37,168 nucleotides of DNA from Geobacter sp. UBA2189 (GCA_002328035.1 DCVL01000036.1:1-37168), one strand, 5' to 3'; positions 8,680 through 17,150 are shown, counted from the first letter of the stretch. A program made the numbers and translations. The notes: generated by a model from the letters alone, not told the origin.

Positions 8680-9093
8680 ATGAAAAAGTTTCTCACGCTG
8701 TTTCTAGCTTCTATTCTGGCGTTATCCGTAGCCGCCTGTAAAACTGATGAATCGACCCTTCGTGATTCCAGTTCAACCCTGCTTGGTGCAAATGAGGTCA
8801 AAACCCTGTTGCTGGGAAATACTGTTACCGCAGCCAACGGTGATACCTACTATTTTGACCGTAGTGGATTTGTGGTTGGTAAAGGTGCTTACGGAGAAAA
8901 GAACAAGGGAAACTGGAATATTACCCATGAAGGGCAGCTTTGTTTCAGCAACTGGAATGCCAATTTTGCTCCTAGTGCCTGTTACAAGGTGTTTTTCGAC
9001 AATGTTTCTCAACAGCGTAAACTGGTTGATGGAAATGGTGATGTAAAGTACACGGTCATCAATATATTGATCGGAAATCCTAATAATTTTTAA
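8680..9093 (+). CDS. Small lipoprotein of unknown function inside the ilv cluster
   Basis: 137 residues, with AAAAGGAGG ahead of the ATG. A lipoprotein signal is clear: MKKFLTLFLASILALSVAAC, lipidated Cys20. The mature part is short and beta-like, with YYFDRSGFVVGKG, NKGNWNITHEGQLCFSNWN and a later Cys. This pattern (a 'low value' string followed by a Trp/Cys-rich strand) recalls small DUF995-like exported proteins, but I cannot assign a family. The two mature cysteines may form a disulfide. It sits between ilvD (70 bases upstream) and ilvB (18 bases downstream) on the same strand, so it is probably co-transcribed, though nothing in the protein suggests an amino acid biosynthesis role. Confidence 0.8.
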   Translation: MKKFLTLFLASILALSVAACKTDESTLRDSSSTLLGANEVKTLLLGNTVTAANGDTYYFDRSGFVVGKGAYGEKNKGNWNITHEGQLCFSNWNANFAPSACYKVFFDNVSQQRKLVDGNGDVKYTVINILIGNPNNF

Positions 9094-9111
9094 CATTCCA
9101 CGAGGTTTTGC

Positions 9112-10812
9112 ATGAAAATGAATGGAGCACGTCTTCTGATTGAGAGCCTGAAACGTGAAGGCGTTGATCTTGTGTTCGGCTATCCTGGCGGCACAGTGAT
9201 TAATCTTTACGACGAACTTATGAGTACACCTGAAATCCGCCATATACTCCCAAGGCATGAACAAGGCGGAACGCATGCTGCTGACGGTTATGCACGCGCA
9301 ACAGGAAAGGTAGGTGTATGCATAGCAACATCTGGCCCCGGCGCAACAAACACCATTACAGGCATTGCAACTGCTTATATGGATTCAATCCCTATGGTAA
9401 TTATTACCGGTCAGGTACCTACCCCGCTGATAGGCAACGATGCCTTTCAGGAAGTTGACATGATCGGCATTACACGTCCAATAACAAAACACAGCTTTTT
9501 GATACGAAACGCCAAAGATATCCCTGATATCGTTCGGAAAGCGTTTTTTATTGCCAGTTCCGGTCGACCTGGCCCAGTGCTTATTGATTTTCCAAAGGAT
9601 GTTCAGATAAGCCAGGCTGAATTCAAATGGCCTGATCCTGTTGAAATACGAGGATTCAAACCAAATCTTGAGGGGCACCCCAAACAGATTGCAAAAGCTG
9701 TTGATATGATGCTTTCTGCAAGAAGGCCTGTCATGTACGTTGGTGGTGGAGTAATACTGGCAAATGCCGCTTCTGAATTAACAGAGCTTGCAAGGACTCT
9801 TAAGTTTCCTGTCACCACTACCCTAATGGGGCTTGGCTCTTTTCCTGAAGATGATTCACTTGCATTACAAATGCTCGGCATGCACGGCGTTTATGCCGCC
9901 AATATGTCCATAACTCACTCGGATCTCATACTGACTGTCGGAGCACGTTTTGATGATCGTGTAACCGGAAAGATTGCAACCTTTGCCCCGCATGCAAAGA
10001 TTATCCATGTTGATGTTGATCCAACCTCAATCAGAAAAAATGTAAGGGTTGACCTCCCAATCGTTGGAGATACCAAGGATGTACTGCTCAAGATGCTAGA
10101 ATTTTTAAAGGACAAAGAACCCAAGATCAAGGCATTACATACTGCAATGGAACCATGGCATGAAGATATAAGCGGATGGAAGAGCAAACATCCAATTTCA
10201 TACAAACAAAGTAATACTGTCATTAAACCTCAGTATGTAATTCAGAAGCTGCGTGCACTGTCTGACGAGGACGCAATAATGGTCACAGATGTCGGACAAC
10301 ACCAGATGTGGGCTGCGCAATTTTTTGGCTTTCATCTGCCACGTACAATGATTACTTCTGGTGGACTTGGCACAATGGGTTATGGCATGCCGGCTGCTAT
10401 GGGGGCACAGGCTGGTTTCCCTGATCGTCAGGTTTTGTGCGTATGCGGTGATGGCGGAGTACAGATGAATATGCAGGAGTTGGCAACTATGGTTCAGAAT
10501 AGACTGCCCGTTAAGATCATCATTCTTAATAACAACTATCTTGGCATGGTTCGTCAGTGGCAGGAGCTATTCTTTGATAAACGTTATTCGCAGACGGTCA
10601 TGGAACACCCGATTGATTTCATCAAGTTGGCTGAAGCATATGGAGCAAAAGGGCTTAAGGCCACTAAGACTTCCGAGGTTGAGCAGGTTATCAAGGAAGG
10701 CTTAGCTTGTAATGGCCCTGTAATCATGGAGTTTATGATTGCAAGGGAAGAAAAGGTACTACCAATGGTCCCTGCAGGGGCTTCGCTTAACGAAATGGTT
10801 TTGAACGCCTAG
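9112..10812 (+). CDS. ilvB: Acetolactate synthase, large catalytic subunit
   Basis: 566 residues, the usual length. Thiamine-diphosphate enzyme that joins two pyruvates, or pyruvate and 2-ketobutyrate, in the first committed step to valine/leucine and isoleucine. The catalytic glutamate is Glu50 in LPRHEQGGTHAADGYARA. The central FAD-binding domain runs to about residue 340. The cofactor motif begins GDGGVQMNMQELATM at about 446 and ends in IIILNNN. The ATG at 9112 has ACGAGG upstream; a second in-frame ATG two codons later is possible. It is followed after 21 bases by its regulatory subunit ilvN. Confidence 0.97.
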   Translation: MKMNGARLLIESLKREGVDLVFGYPGGTVINLYDELMSTPEIRHILPRHEQGGTHAADGYARATGKVGVCIATSGPGATNTITGIATAYMDSIPMVIITGQVPTPLIGNDAFQEVDMIGITRPITKHSFLIRNAKDIPDIVRKAFFIASSGRPGPVLIDFPKDVQISQAEFKWPDPVEIRGFKPNLEGHPKQIAKAVDMMLSARRPVMYVGGGVILANAASELTELARTLKFPVTTTLMGLGSFPEDDSLALQMLGMHGVYAANMSITHSDLILTVGARFDDRVTGKIATFAPHAKIIHVDVDPTSIRKNVRVDLPIVGDTKDVLLKMLEFLKDKEPKIKALHTAMEPWHEDISGWKSKHPISYKQSNTVIKPQYVIQKLRALSDEDAIMVTDVGQHQMWAAQFFGFHLPRTMITSGGLGTMGYGMPAAMGAQAGFPDRQVLCVCGDGGVQMNMQELATMVQNRLPVKIIILNNNYLGMVRQWQELFFDKRYSQTVMEHPIDFIKLAEAYGAKGLKATKTSEVEQVIKEGLACNGPVIMEFMIAREEKVLPMVPAGASLNEMVLNA

Positions 10813-10833
10813 CTTTCTGGAGGAAATAAAATA

Positions 10834-11325
10834 ATGCAACATACCATATCGGTTGTGGTTGAAAATGAATTTGGAGTGTTATCCAGGGTTGTTGGACTTT
10901 TTTCAGGCAGAGGATTTAATATTGATTCTCTCTCCGTTGCGCCAACAAACGATGAGACCTTATCCCGCATAACGTTGTCAACACGTGGTGATGACGCCAT
11001 ACTTGAACAGATTACAAAACAGCTCAACAAGCTTGTTGATGTAATCAAGGTAATGGATTTTTCGGATGAAGGGGCTATTGAGCGTGAAATGGCGCTTATA
11101 AAGGTTGCAGCCGAGGATGAATGCAGAGCGGAAGTTTTGAGGATTGTTGATATATTCCGTGCTAAAATTATTGATGTGACGGCCAAATCATATACTATTG
11201 AGGCGACCGGAGCGCCCGCAAAAATAAATGCAATTCTTGAATTGCTTCGGCCTCTTGGACTAAAAGAGCTGGTTCGGACTGGCGCTGTTGCCATAGGCCG
11301 TGGTGCCAAAGGCTGGAAGGGTTAA
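10834..11325 (+). CDS. ilvN: Acetolactate synthase, small regulatory subunit
   Basis: 163 residues. An ACT domain at the N-terminus (MQHTISVVVENEFGVLSRVVG, with GRGFNIDSLSV) binds valine and confers feedback inhibition on IlvB. The second half is the usual IlvH-type C-terminal domain (LRIVDIFRAKIIDVTAKSY). The ribosome site TGGAGG is well placed. It ends 24 bases before a strong terminator, so ilvD-lipoprotein-ilvB-ilvN can be one transcription unit. Confidence 0.96.
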   Translation: MQHTISVVVENEFGVLSRVVGLFSGRGFNIDSLSVAPTNDETLSRITLSTRGDDAILEQITKQLNKLVDVIKVMDFSDEGAIEREMALIKVAAEDECRAEVLRIVDIFRAKIIDVTAKSYTIEATGAPAKINAILELLRPLGLKELVRTGAVAIGRGAKGWKG

Positions 11326-11348
11326 ACTTTTTTTTGCTTTTAAACAGT

Positions 11349-11384
11349 GAAAGCTGCCTGTCAAGTTTTTCAGGCAGCTTTTTT
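11349..11384 (+). terminator. Rho-independent terminator after ilvN
   Basis: AAAGCTGCCTG and CAGGCAGCTTT form a perfect 11-base-pair stem with a 10-base loop, followed directly by a T run. It lies between ilvN and the separate ilvC promoter, so it should end the ilvD-ilvN transcript or attenuate read-through. Confidence 0.9.
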
Positions 11385-11398
11385 CATAGTTAGAGTGA

Positions 11399-11427
11399 TT
11401 GACAGTGATGAGGGAATAGATTATTTT
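11399..11427 (+). promoter_or_regulatory. Sigma-70 promoter for ilvC
   Basis: TTGACA (11399-11404), 17-base spacer, TATTTT (11422-11427). It starts 15 bases after the ilvN terminator and gives a leader of about 55 bases before the ilvC ATG. Placement and spacing are both good. Confidence 0.75.
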
Positions 11428-11490
11428 CTCCATCTGCTTTTGTCAGATATTTATACCGGGTTTCCGGATATTTCAGGGAGGATACGACGG

Positions 11491-12507
11491 ATGAAGGTTT
11501 ATTACGATAAAGATTGCGACCATGGTATATTGAAGAAGAAGACAGTTGCTGTTATTGGATATGGTTCACAGGGACATGCACACTCTTTGAACCTGAACGA
11601 TTCGGGCTTGAAAGTGATAGTTGGTTTGCCAAAGGATTCAGCATCTGTCAAGAAAGCCAAGGATGCTGGCTTGACTGTTAAGACAACTGCTGAAGCTGTA
11701 AAGGGAGCCGATGTTGTAATGATTCTCCTCCCTGATGAAATTCAGGGGGATGTTTACCGTGAAGATATTGCACCAAATCTGAAAAAAGGGGCTTTTCTGG
11801 CTTTTGGTCATGGCTTTAATATTCATTTTGGCCAGATAGTTCCGCGCGAAGATATCAACGTATTTATGGTTGCTCCGAAAGGCCCGGGGCATATGGTTCG
11901 TCACGAATATACCAAAGGCGGCGGCGTTCCATGCCTTATAGCCATTCAACAGGATCCCTCTAGAAAAACAAAGGAAATTGCACTTGCATATGCATCTGCA
12001 GTGGGTGGTGGACGTTCCGGTATTATAGAAACAAGCTTTAAAGAAGAAACAGAGACAGATCTATTTGGTGAACAAGCTGTTCTGTGCGGTGGAATTTCAG
12101 CTCTGATTCAGGCAGGTTTTGAGACACTGGTTGAGGCTGGCTACGCTCCTGAAATGGCCTATTTTGAATGTCTGCATGAAACCAAGCTTATTGTTGACCT
12201 GATCTATGAGGGTGGTATTGCCAATATGCGTTATTCTGTCTCCAATACTGCAGAGTATGGAGACCTTACACGTGGCCCCCGAGTTATCAACGAAGATACG
12301 AAAAAAGAGATGAAGAAGATCCTTGAAGAGATCCAAAACGGCCAGTTTTGTAAAGAGTGGATGTTGGAAAACAAGGCAAACAAGCCCAGTTTTAACGCCT
12401 TACGTCGTCGTGGCGCAGAACATCAGATTGAAGAAGTAGGGGCAAAACTGCGTGGCATGATGCCTTGGATTGGTAAAAACAAGATAGTTGATAAAGCAAA
12501 AAACTAA
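11491..12507 (+). CDS. ilvC: Ketol-acid reductoisomerase (class I)
   Basis: 338 residues from ATG 11491, exactly the class I length. NADPH-dependent isomerisation and reduction of acetolactate to dihydroxyisovalerate, and of the isoleucine-branch analogue. The Rossmann loop reads VIGYGSQGHAHSLNLNDSG. The metal-binding knotted domain includes DLFGEQAVLCGG and FECLHETKLIVDLIYEGG. The frame stays open upstream to a GTG at 11347, but that start would lie inside the ilvN terminator and before the promoter. The AGGGAGG at 11476-11482 fixes the start at 11491. The gene is flanked by terminators on both sides and so looks monocistronic. Confidence 0.97.
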   Translation: MKVYYDKDCDHGILKKKTVAVIGYGSQGHAHSLNLNDSGLKVIVGLPKDSASVKKAKDAGLTVKTTAEAVKGADVVMILLPDEIQGDVYREDIAPNLKKGAFLAFGHGFNIHFGQIVPREDINVFMVAPKGPGHMVRHEYTKGGGVPCLIAIQQDPSRKTKEIALAYASAVGGGRSGIIETSFKEETETDLFGEQAVLCGGISALIQAGFETLVEAGYAPEMAYFECLHETKLIVDLIYEGGIANMRYSVSNTAEYGDLTRGPRVINEDTKKEMKKILEEIQNGQFCKEWMLENKANKPSFNALRRRGAEHQIEEVGAKLRGMMPWIGKNKIVDKAKN

Positions 12508-12528
12508 ACAAAACGTATACCATGCTGG

Positions 12529-12557
12529 AACCCTGCTTCCCATGGAAGCAGGGTTTT
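12529..12557 (+). terminator. Rho-independent terminator after ilvC
   Basis: AACCCTGCTTCC pairs perfectly with GGAAGCAGGGTT around a CAT loop, ending in TTTT. The U-run is short but the 12-base-pair GC-rich stem is strong. It sits 22 bases after ilvC and 23 before the psd ATG. Confidence 0.8.
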
Positions 12558-12579
12558 GTGCATAATACGACCGGAATTT

Positions 12580-13260
12580 ATGAAACCATCCAGCAACATT
12601 ATAACATCAGAAGGGTACCCTTACATCGCCTACAGTATTGGGCTTTTCCTGTTTCTTGGAGCCGGCGCATACTATCTATCTTCCATAGCCCTGGCAATCC
12701 CAGCTTTTATAACATTGCTGCTATCCATCTTCATTATTTCTTTCTTTCGTAACCCTGAAAGGAATACACCTGAAGACGAAAATCTTGTTATATCTCCAGC
12801 TGATGGAGTTATAGTTTACACCGGTTCTTCAAATCAGGAACACCTTGGGGACTGCATGAAGATCAGTATATTCATGTCGGTCTTTAACGTCCATGTCAAC
12901 AGAGTCCCATTTTCAGGCACCGTTATTGATATGTTTTACAAAAAAGGCAAGTTCTATGATGTCCGTAATCCAAAATCATCCATTGAAAATGAGCAGTTGG
13001 GATTGATAATTGAAACAAAATCAGGCATTCGTCTGGTATGCGTGCAGATTGCCGGCCTGATTGCACGTCGTATACACTGCTATGTTGATCGCTCAGATGA
13101 ACTGGTACGCGGAAAAAGATACGGAATGATCCGTTTTGGTTCAAGACTTGATGTTTATCTCCCGTCCAACATTAATTTGCTTGTTAGACTTGGTCAACCA
13201 ACAGTTGCCGGAGAGACACCAATAGCCAGTTTTGAGCAGTCGCCTGCAAGGGAACAATAG
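12580..13260 (+). CDS. psd: Phosphatidylserine decarboxylase proenzyme (short, archaeal-type)
   Basis: 226 residues from ATG 12580. Makes phosphatidylethanolamine from phosphatidylserine at the inner membrane. Two hydrophobic segments (about 14-30 and 34-55) anchor the N-terminus. Conserved blocks are FFRNPERNTP, ISPADGVIVY, IFMSVFNVHVNRVPFSG and the self-cleavage site RFGSRLD, where Ser188 becomes the pyruvoyl group after the Gly187-Ser188 bond breaks. An upstream TTG at 12556 is in frame but falls within the ilvC terminator's T-run, so ATG 12580 is preferred even though its ribosome site is poor. The next gene, pssA, makes this enzyme's substrate. Confidence 0.93.
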   Translation: MKPSSNIITSEGYPYIAYSIGLFLFLGAGAYYLSSIALAIPAFITLLLSIFIISFFRNPERNTPEDENLVISPADGVIVYTGSSNQEHLGDCMKISIFMSVFNVHVNRVPFSGTVIDMFYKKGKFYDVRNPKSSIENEQLGLIIETKSGIRLVCVQIAGLIARRIHCYVDRSDELVRGKRYGMIRFGSRLDVYLPSNINLLVRLGQPTVAGETPIASFEQSPAREQ

Positions 13261-13262
13261 TA

Positions 13263-14084
13263 ATGGCACCTTCGGAACAAGAGGATTGTCGGTGTCCCAA
13301 AGCTGAAAACATCAGGCGTGGGATATATATACTGCCTAATCTTGTTACGGCTGGCAGCCTCTTTGCCGGTTTTTACAGTATGGTGGCTACGCTTAACGGA
13401 AATTACGGCACGGCTGCAGTCTGGATATTTATTTCTGCCATTTGTGATGGGCTAGATGGGAAGGTTGCAAGACTTACCAACACAACCAGTCAATTTGGAG
13501 TTGAATTTGATTCATTGGCAGATCTGGTGGCTTTTGGGGTTACTCCAGGACTCATGATGTATGCTTGGGCATTGAAGCCTTTTGGCAGGTTGGGTTGGCT
13601 GGCGGCATTTCTGTTTGTTGTATGTGGGGCGTTGAGACTTGCCCGTTTCAATGTTCAGGTTACAACGGTTGAGAGTAAGCGGTTTATTGGGCTCCCTATT
13701 CCTGCCGCAGCCAGCATGGTTGCATCAACTGTGCTTCTGTTTAATCACTTTGGCTGGCCCAGTTCCTACAAGAGATTTGCAATAATTTTACTAATCTATT
13801 TATTGGCATTTTTAATGGTATCGAGCATCAAGTATTACTCTTTCAAGGATCCGGAGCTTATAAAAAGGCAGCCATTCGGTTTTCTTGTTCTTGCTGTAGT
13901 ACTTTTAATAATTATAGCCACAGAACCAGCGATAATGGTGTTTGTACTTATGCTGTTGTATGTATTGTCAGGCCCTGTAGGTTTTTTGTTGACCTTGCCA
14001 AGACGCAGGAGGCTCGAAAAGGCAATTCATAAGGGACATGAAGAATTTCTGAATGAACCAGCTATTAAAAAAGCTGATAAATAG
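13263..14084 (+). CDS. pssA: CDP-diacylglycerol-serine O-phosphatidyltransferase
   Basis: 273 residues. Integral membrane enzyme that makes phosphatidylserine from CDP-diacylglycerol and serine. The CDP-alcohol phosphotransferase motif is present (CDGLDGKVARL, then FGVEFDSLADLVAFGVTPG), with the four conserved aspartates. About seven or eight hydrophobic spans follow and precede it, and a short basic tail ends the protein. ATG is two bases after the psd stop, so the two phospholipid genes form an operon. In Geobacter relatives leuA commonly follows this gene; here the 3' end instead overlaps by 20 bases the end of a gene on the other strand. Confidence 0.95.
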   Translation: MAPSEQEDCRCPKAENIRRGIYILPNLVTAGSLFAGFYSMVATLNGNYGTAAVWIFISAICDGLDGKVARLTNTTSQFGVEFDSLADLVAFGVTPGLMMYAWALKPFGRLGWLAAFLFVVCGALRLARFNVQVTTVESKRFIGLPIPAAASMVASTVLLFNHFGWPSSYKRFAIILLIYLLAFLMVSSIKYYSFKDPELIKRQPFGFLVLAVVLLIIIATEPAIMVFVLMLLYVLSGPVGFLLTLPRRRRLEKAIHKGHEEFLNEPAIKKADK

Positions 14085-14535
14085 TTGCGTTTAAGCAGCC
14101 TGAATTGATTTCAAGAATAGCGTAGGAGTACAACTCGGACTGAGCTGTTAATGTACCTGGATTTATCAGCCAGAGTCCCTCATGTCTTTCGGCCTGCGCC
14201 AAATGTGTATGGCCATACAAAACGGCATCTGCACCAGACTCAGTAGCTCGTTTGATTAATCGGGACAAACCTTTTTTAACACCATATATGTCTCCGTGAC
14301 ATAACATTAGATGCGAGCCCTCCAATTCAAGAAAAAGTTCTCTTGGAGCCGTTGAGCCTATATCACAATTGCCCGCTACCTGAAATAATGGGATTTCTTC
14401 TGCTAAAGCCAGTATCTGAGCGTCCGTTTCGCCGTCACCAAGATGAATAATCGCATCTACAGTCCCTGCAACTTGATATGCATTAAACAGGGCAGCCTGA
14501 TTGTTGTGAGTATCTGAAACCACCATAATGCGCAT
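14065..14535 (-). CDS. YfcE/MJ0936-family metallophosphoesterase
   Basis: 156 residues. A small cytoplasmic calcineurin-like phosphodiesterase. The metal-binding motifs are all present in order: VSDTHNN (Asp, His), HLGDGETD (Asp), AGNCD (Asn), LCHGD (His) and YGHTHLAQ (His, His). Family members cleave phosphodiester model substrates; the natural substrate is mostly unknown. The ribosome site GAGG precedes ATG at 14535. The stop lies inside the 3' end of convergent pssA (20-base overlap), and only 29 bases separate its start from divergent sppA, so the two promoters must overlap or lie within each other's coding sequence. Confidence 0.92.
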   Translation of the reverse strand: MRIMVVSDTHNNQAALFNAYQVAGTVDAIIHLGDGETDAQILALAEEIPLFQVAGNCDIGSTAPRELFLELEGSHLMLCHGDIYGVKKGLSRLIKRATESGADAVLYGHTHLAQAERHEGLWLINPGTLTAQSELYSYAILEINSGCLNATIYQLF

Positions 14536-14564
14536 TTTTTATTACCTCTAAATACGGAGTTTAT

Positions 14565-15452
14565 ATGTCTGTCAAAAAAATACTTTTAATAACAGGTGGC
14601 TCATTTTTAGGACTTGTCCTGCTTTTTATCGGTAGTATGCTCTTGGCTGGCCTTCTTTTCAGTAACAGGCAAAAAGGCTTCAGAGAAGGTCCCGGTGTTG
14701 GACTTGTTGAGGTCAAAGGAATGATTACCGATTCAAAAGAGCCTATCAGACAATTAAATCACTTTATGAAAAAAGACTCAGTAAAGGCTGTCGTTTTACG
14801 TATTGATTCACCTGGTGGTGTGGTTGGCCCATCTCAGGAGATATATGAAGAGGTACGCAAGCTGGCAACCAAAAAGAAGGTGGTAGTGTCAATGGGAAGT
14901 CTGGCAGCCTCGGGCGGATATTACATTGCTGCCCCTGCATCAGTTATTTATGCAAATCCCGGAACTATTACCGCCAGCATAGGTGTACTAATAAAATTTT
15001 CAAACCTCGAAGGTCTGTTTGGCAAGTTGGGAGTTAACTCAACAACAATAAAGACCGGTAAATACAAAGATGCCGGCTCACCTGACAGGCCTCTTTCAGC
15101 CGAAGATAAAGCGATGTTTCAATCTTTGATTGATAATACACACGAACAATTTGTTAAGGCTGTGGCCGAGGGCCGAAAACTGCCTATAGAAGATGTACGA
15201 AAAATAGCCGATGGCAGAGTTCTCTCCGGTGAGCAGGCCAAAGCAGTAAAGCTTGTAGACAAGCTCGGCAATCTACAGGATGCCATTGAGGAGGCTGGCC
15301 GAATGGCTGGTATTTCAGGAGAACCTGAAATTATCCTACCCCCCAAGAAAAAAGTTAACTACATTGACCTGCTTACCGGTAGCGCAGAAGAAAGGTTTAA
15401 CGGAGTTTTGAACAAGGCCGCAGGAAGAGGATTGCAAGTAATATATGAATAG
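14565..15452 (+). CDS. sppA: Signal peptide peptidase SppA, short form
   Basis: 295 residues. Membrane-anchored serine protease (family S49) that degrades signal peptides left after secretion. An N-terminal span (about 5-31) anchors it and the active site faces the periplasm. The catalytic pair is Ser116 in GSLAASGGYYIAAPA and Lys168 in KYKDAGSP, 52 residues apart as in the Bacillus SppA. This is the single-domain form, about half the E. coli length, and presumably works as an oligomer. The ribosome site CGGAG is present. It converges on the DAHP synthase gene with a 10-base gap. Confidence 0.95.
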   Translation: MSVKKILLITGGSFLGLVLLFIGSMLLAGLLFSNRQKGFREGPGVGLVEVKGMITDSKEPIRQLNHFMKKDSVKAVVLRIDSPGGVVGPSQEIYEEVRKLATKKKVVVSMGSLAASGGYYIAAPASVIYANPGTITASIGVLIKFSNLEGLFGKLGVNSTTIKTGKYKDAGSPDRPLSAEDKAMFQSLIDNTHEQFVKAVAEGRKLPIEDVRKIADGRVLSGEQAKAVKLVDKLGNLQDAIEEAGRMAGISGEPEIILPPKKKVNYIDLLTGSAEERFNGVLNKAAGRGLQVIYE

Positions 15453-15462
15453 AAAACCATCC

Positions 15463-16515
15463 CTACTTCCTTTTTCTGAGCCGTTTATGAGCATCCAGCA
15501 GTATATCTTCTGTTGTTTTCCAATCAATGCAGGCATCTGTTATGGAAACACCATATTTCAGCTGTGAATGATCGCCGGGAATCTTCTGGTTTCCTTCTTC
15601 CAGATTACTTTCAATCATCAGGCCGGAGATTGACTGACTACCAGCTATAACCTGATTAATGACCTGTTCAAGCACTTCTGGTTGTCTGCGAAAATCCTTG
15701 TTAGAGTTGCCGTGGCTGCAATCCACCATAATTGTAGGGAATTGACCGTTCTTTTTCAGATTTTCCTCGGTATGAAGAATATCCTCCGGCATGTAATTGG
15801 GTTTACGTGACCCCCCACGCAGCACGATATGAACATCAGGATTTCCTGTTGTCTGTATTATTGAGGTTCTACCCTCACGATTGATACCGAGAAAACTGTG
15901 TGTAGCTCTGGCTGATATCATAGCATCAATAGCTATCTGCAGATTGCCATCTGTGCCATTTTTGAAACCTATAGGAAAAGAGAGGCCACTGGCCAGTTCT
16001 CGGTGGGTCTGTGATTCTGTTGTGCGTGCGCCGATGGCACCCCATGATATAAGATCGGCCAGGTATTCAGGTGTAATCGGATCAAGCATCTCATTCGCCA
16101 CAGGAACCTCAAGCTCTGTCAATCTGCACAAGAGTGCCCTGGCTATTCCAAGCCCTTTAGAGATGTTATGGGAACCATCCATACCAGGGTCATTGATAAG
16201 CCCTTTCCAACCGACTGTGGTTCTGGGCTTTTCAAAATATACACGCATTACCAGCATCAACTGATCATCTACCTTACGAGAAAGGGCTGTCAGCCTCTTT
16301 GCATATTCAACAGCTGCATCAGGATCATGAATTGAGCAGGGACCGACCACAACCATAAGTCTTCGATCTCTGCGAAGGAGAATTTCTTTGATCTTTTCTC
16401 GACTACGGAATACAAATTCCCTGCCACTTTCAGACATAGGGAAAACCTGGCGAAGGTCAGCCGGCGCAATAATTGGAGTGATACCGGAAACCTTAAGGTT
16501 ATTGGTCTTAATCAT
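15463..16515 (-). CDS. aroG: 3-deoxy-7-phosphoheptulonate synthase, class I (AroF/G/H type)
   Basis: 350 residues, the length of the E. coli isoenzymes. Condenses phosphoenolpyruvate with erythrose 4-phosphate, the first step of aromatic amino acid synthesis, with a divalent metal. Signatures are VVGPCSIHDPDAAVEYA, RVYFEKPRTTVGWKGL, GARTTESQTHRELASGLS, IVLRGG and VDCSHGNSNKDF. The ribosome site AGAGGTG precedes ATG. It stands alone on the minus strand between sppA and gmhB, away from the trp genes near 29-32 kb. The sequence does not tell which amino acid inhibits it, so the symbol is by family only. Confidence 0.94.
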   Translation of the reverse strand: MIKTNNLKVSGITPIIAPADLRQVFPMSESGREFVFRSREKIKEILLRRDRRLMVVVGPCSIHDPDAAVEYAKRLTALSRKVDDQLMLVMRVYFEKPRTTVGWKGLINDPGMDGSHNISKGLGIARALLCRLTELEVPVANEMLDPITPEYLADLISWGAIGARTTESQTHRELASGLSFPIGFKNGTDGNLQIAIDAMISARATHSFLGINREGRTSIIQTTGNPDVHIVLRGGSRKPNYMPEDILHTEENLKKNGQFPTIMVDCSHGNSNKDFRRQPEVLEQVINQVIAGSQSISGLMIESNLEEGNQKIPGDHSQLKYGVSITDACIDWKTTEDILLDAHKRLRKRK

Positions 16516-16568
16516 GAAGGCACCTCTTTCTTTAATAAAACAAACTTTTTCTTTCTACTGGATTGGAG

Positions 16569-17150
16569 ATGCTCTTGTCAAATTCAAACCTGTTTGGCGC
16601 TACCAAACAAGCTGTTTTTCTCGATCGTGATGGAACCATAAACATCGAAAAGGACTACCTGTTCAAACCTGAAGATTTTGAATTTACTACCGGAGCGGTT
16701 GAGGCTATCAGAATGTTTAATGAGGCTGGCTATCTGGTCATAGTAGTAACCAATCAATCAGGTGTTGCCCGTGGTTACTACAAAGAATCAGATGTCATTC
16801 ATTTACATAAATATATAGATCAGCTCCTTCAAGCTAAAGGGGCAAGGGTTGACAGTTGGTATTACTGCCCCCATCATCCGGATGGCATATATCCATATAA
16901 CAAAATTTGCAACTGTCGAAAACCTATGCCTGGCATGTTGAAGCAGGCTGCTGCAGAACATTCAATTCAACTATCAAAATCATGGATGGTGGGAGACAAG
17001 ATGGCTGACGTTGAAGCAGGCCTTGCTGCCGGATGCAGATCATTGCTGGTTTTAACAGGTTACGGCTCAGAGATTGTAGATGAACTAGATTCTGATATCC
17101 CTGTCTGCGAGAATCTAATGACTGCAGCAACACTGATCACCTCTGTTTGA
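16569..17150 (+). CDS. gmhB: D-glycero-beta-D-manno-heptose 1,7-bisphosphate 7-phosphatase
   Basis: About 193 residues. HAD-family phosphatase that removes the C7 phosphate in ADP-heptose synthesis for the lipopolysaccharide core. The nucleophile motif is VFLDRDGTIN and the second motif is VVTNQSGVARG. A zinc-binding cysteine cluster (YYCPHHPDG ... CNCRKPMPGML) marks the GmhB branch, and the last motif is MVGDKMADVEAG. The start is uncertain: ATG 16569 directly abuts the only GGAG, whereas the in-frame TTG at 16575 has that GGAG six bases upstream. An upstream TTG at 16563 is also in frame. Divergent from the DAHP synthase gene. Confidence 0.92.
   Translation: MLLSNSNLFGATKQAVFLDRDGTINIEKDYLFKPEDFEFTTGAVEAIRMFNEAGYLVIVVTNQSGVARGYYKESDVIHLHKYIDQLLQAKGARVDSWYYCPHHPDGIYPYNKICNCRKPMPGMLKQAAAEHSIQLSKSWMVGDKMADVEAGLAAGCRSLLVLTGYGSEIVDELDSDIPVCENLMTAATLITSV

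Noticed and set aside
11347..11490. Upstream GTG start extending ilvC by 48 residues
   Set aside because: The extension runs through the ilvN terminator and ilvC promoter, and the family sequence begins at ATG 11491 with a strong ribosome site.
12556..12579. Upstream TTG start of psd
   Set aside because: It overlaps the T-run of the ilvC terminator; ATG 12580 fits the family better.
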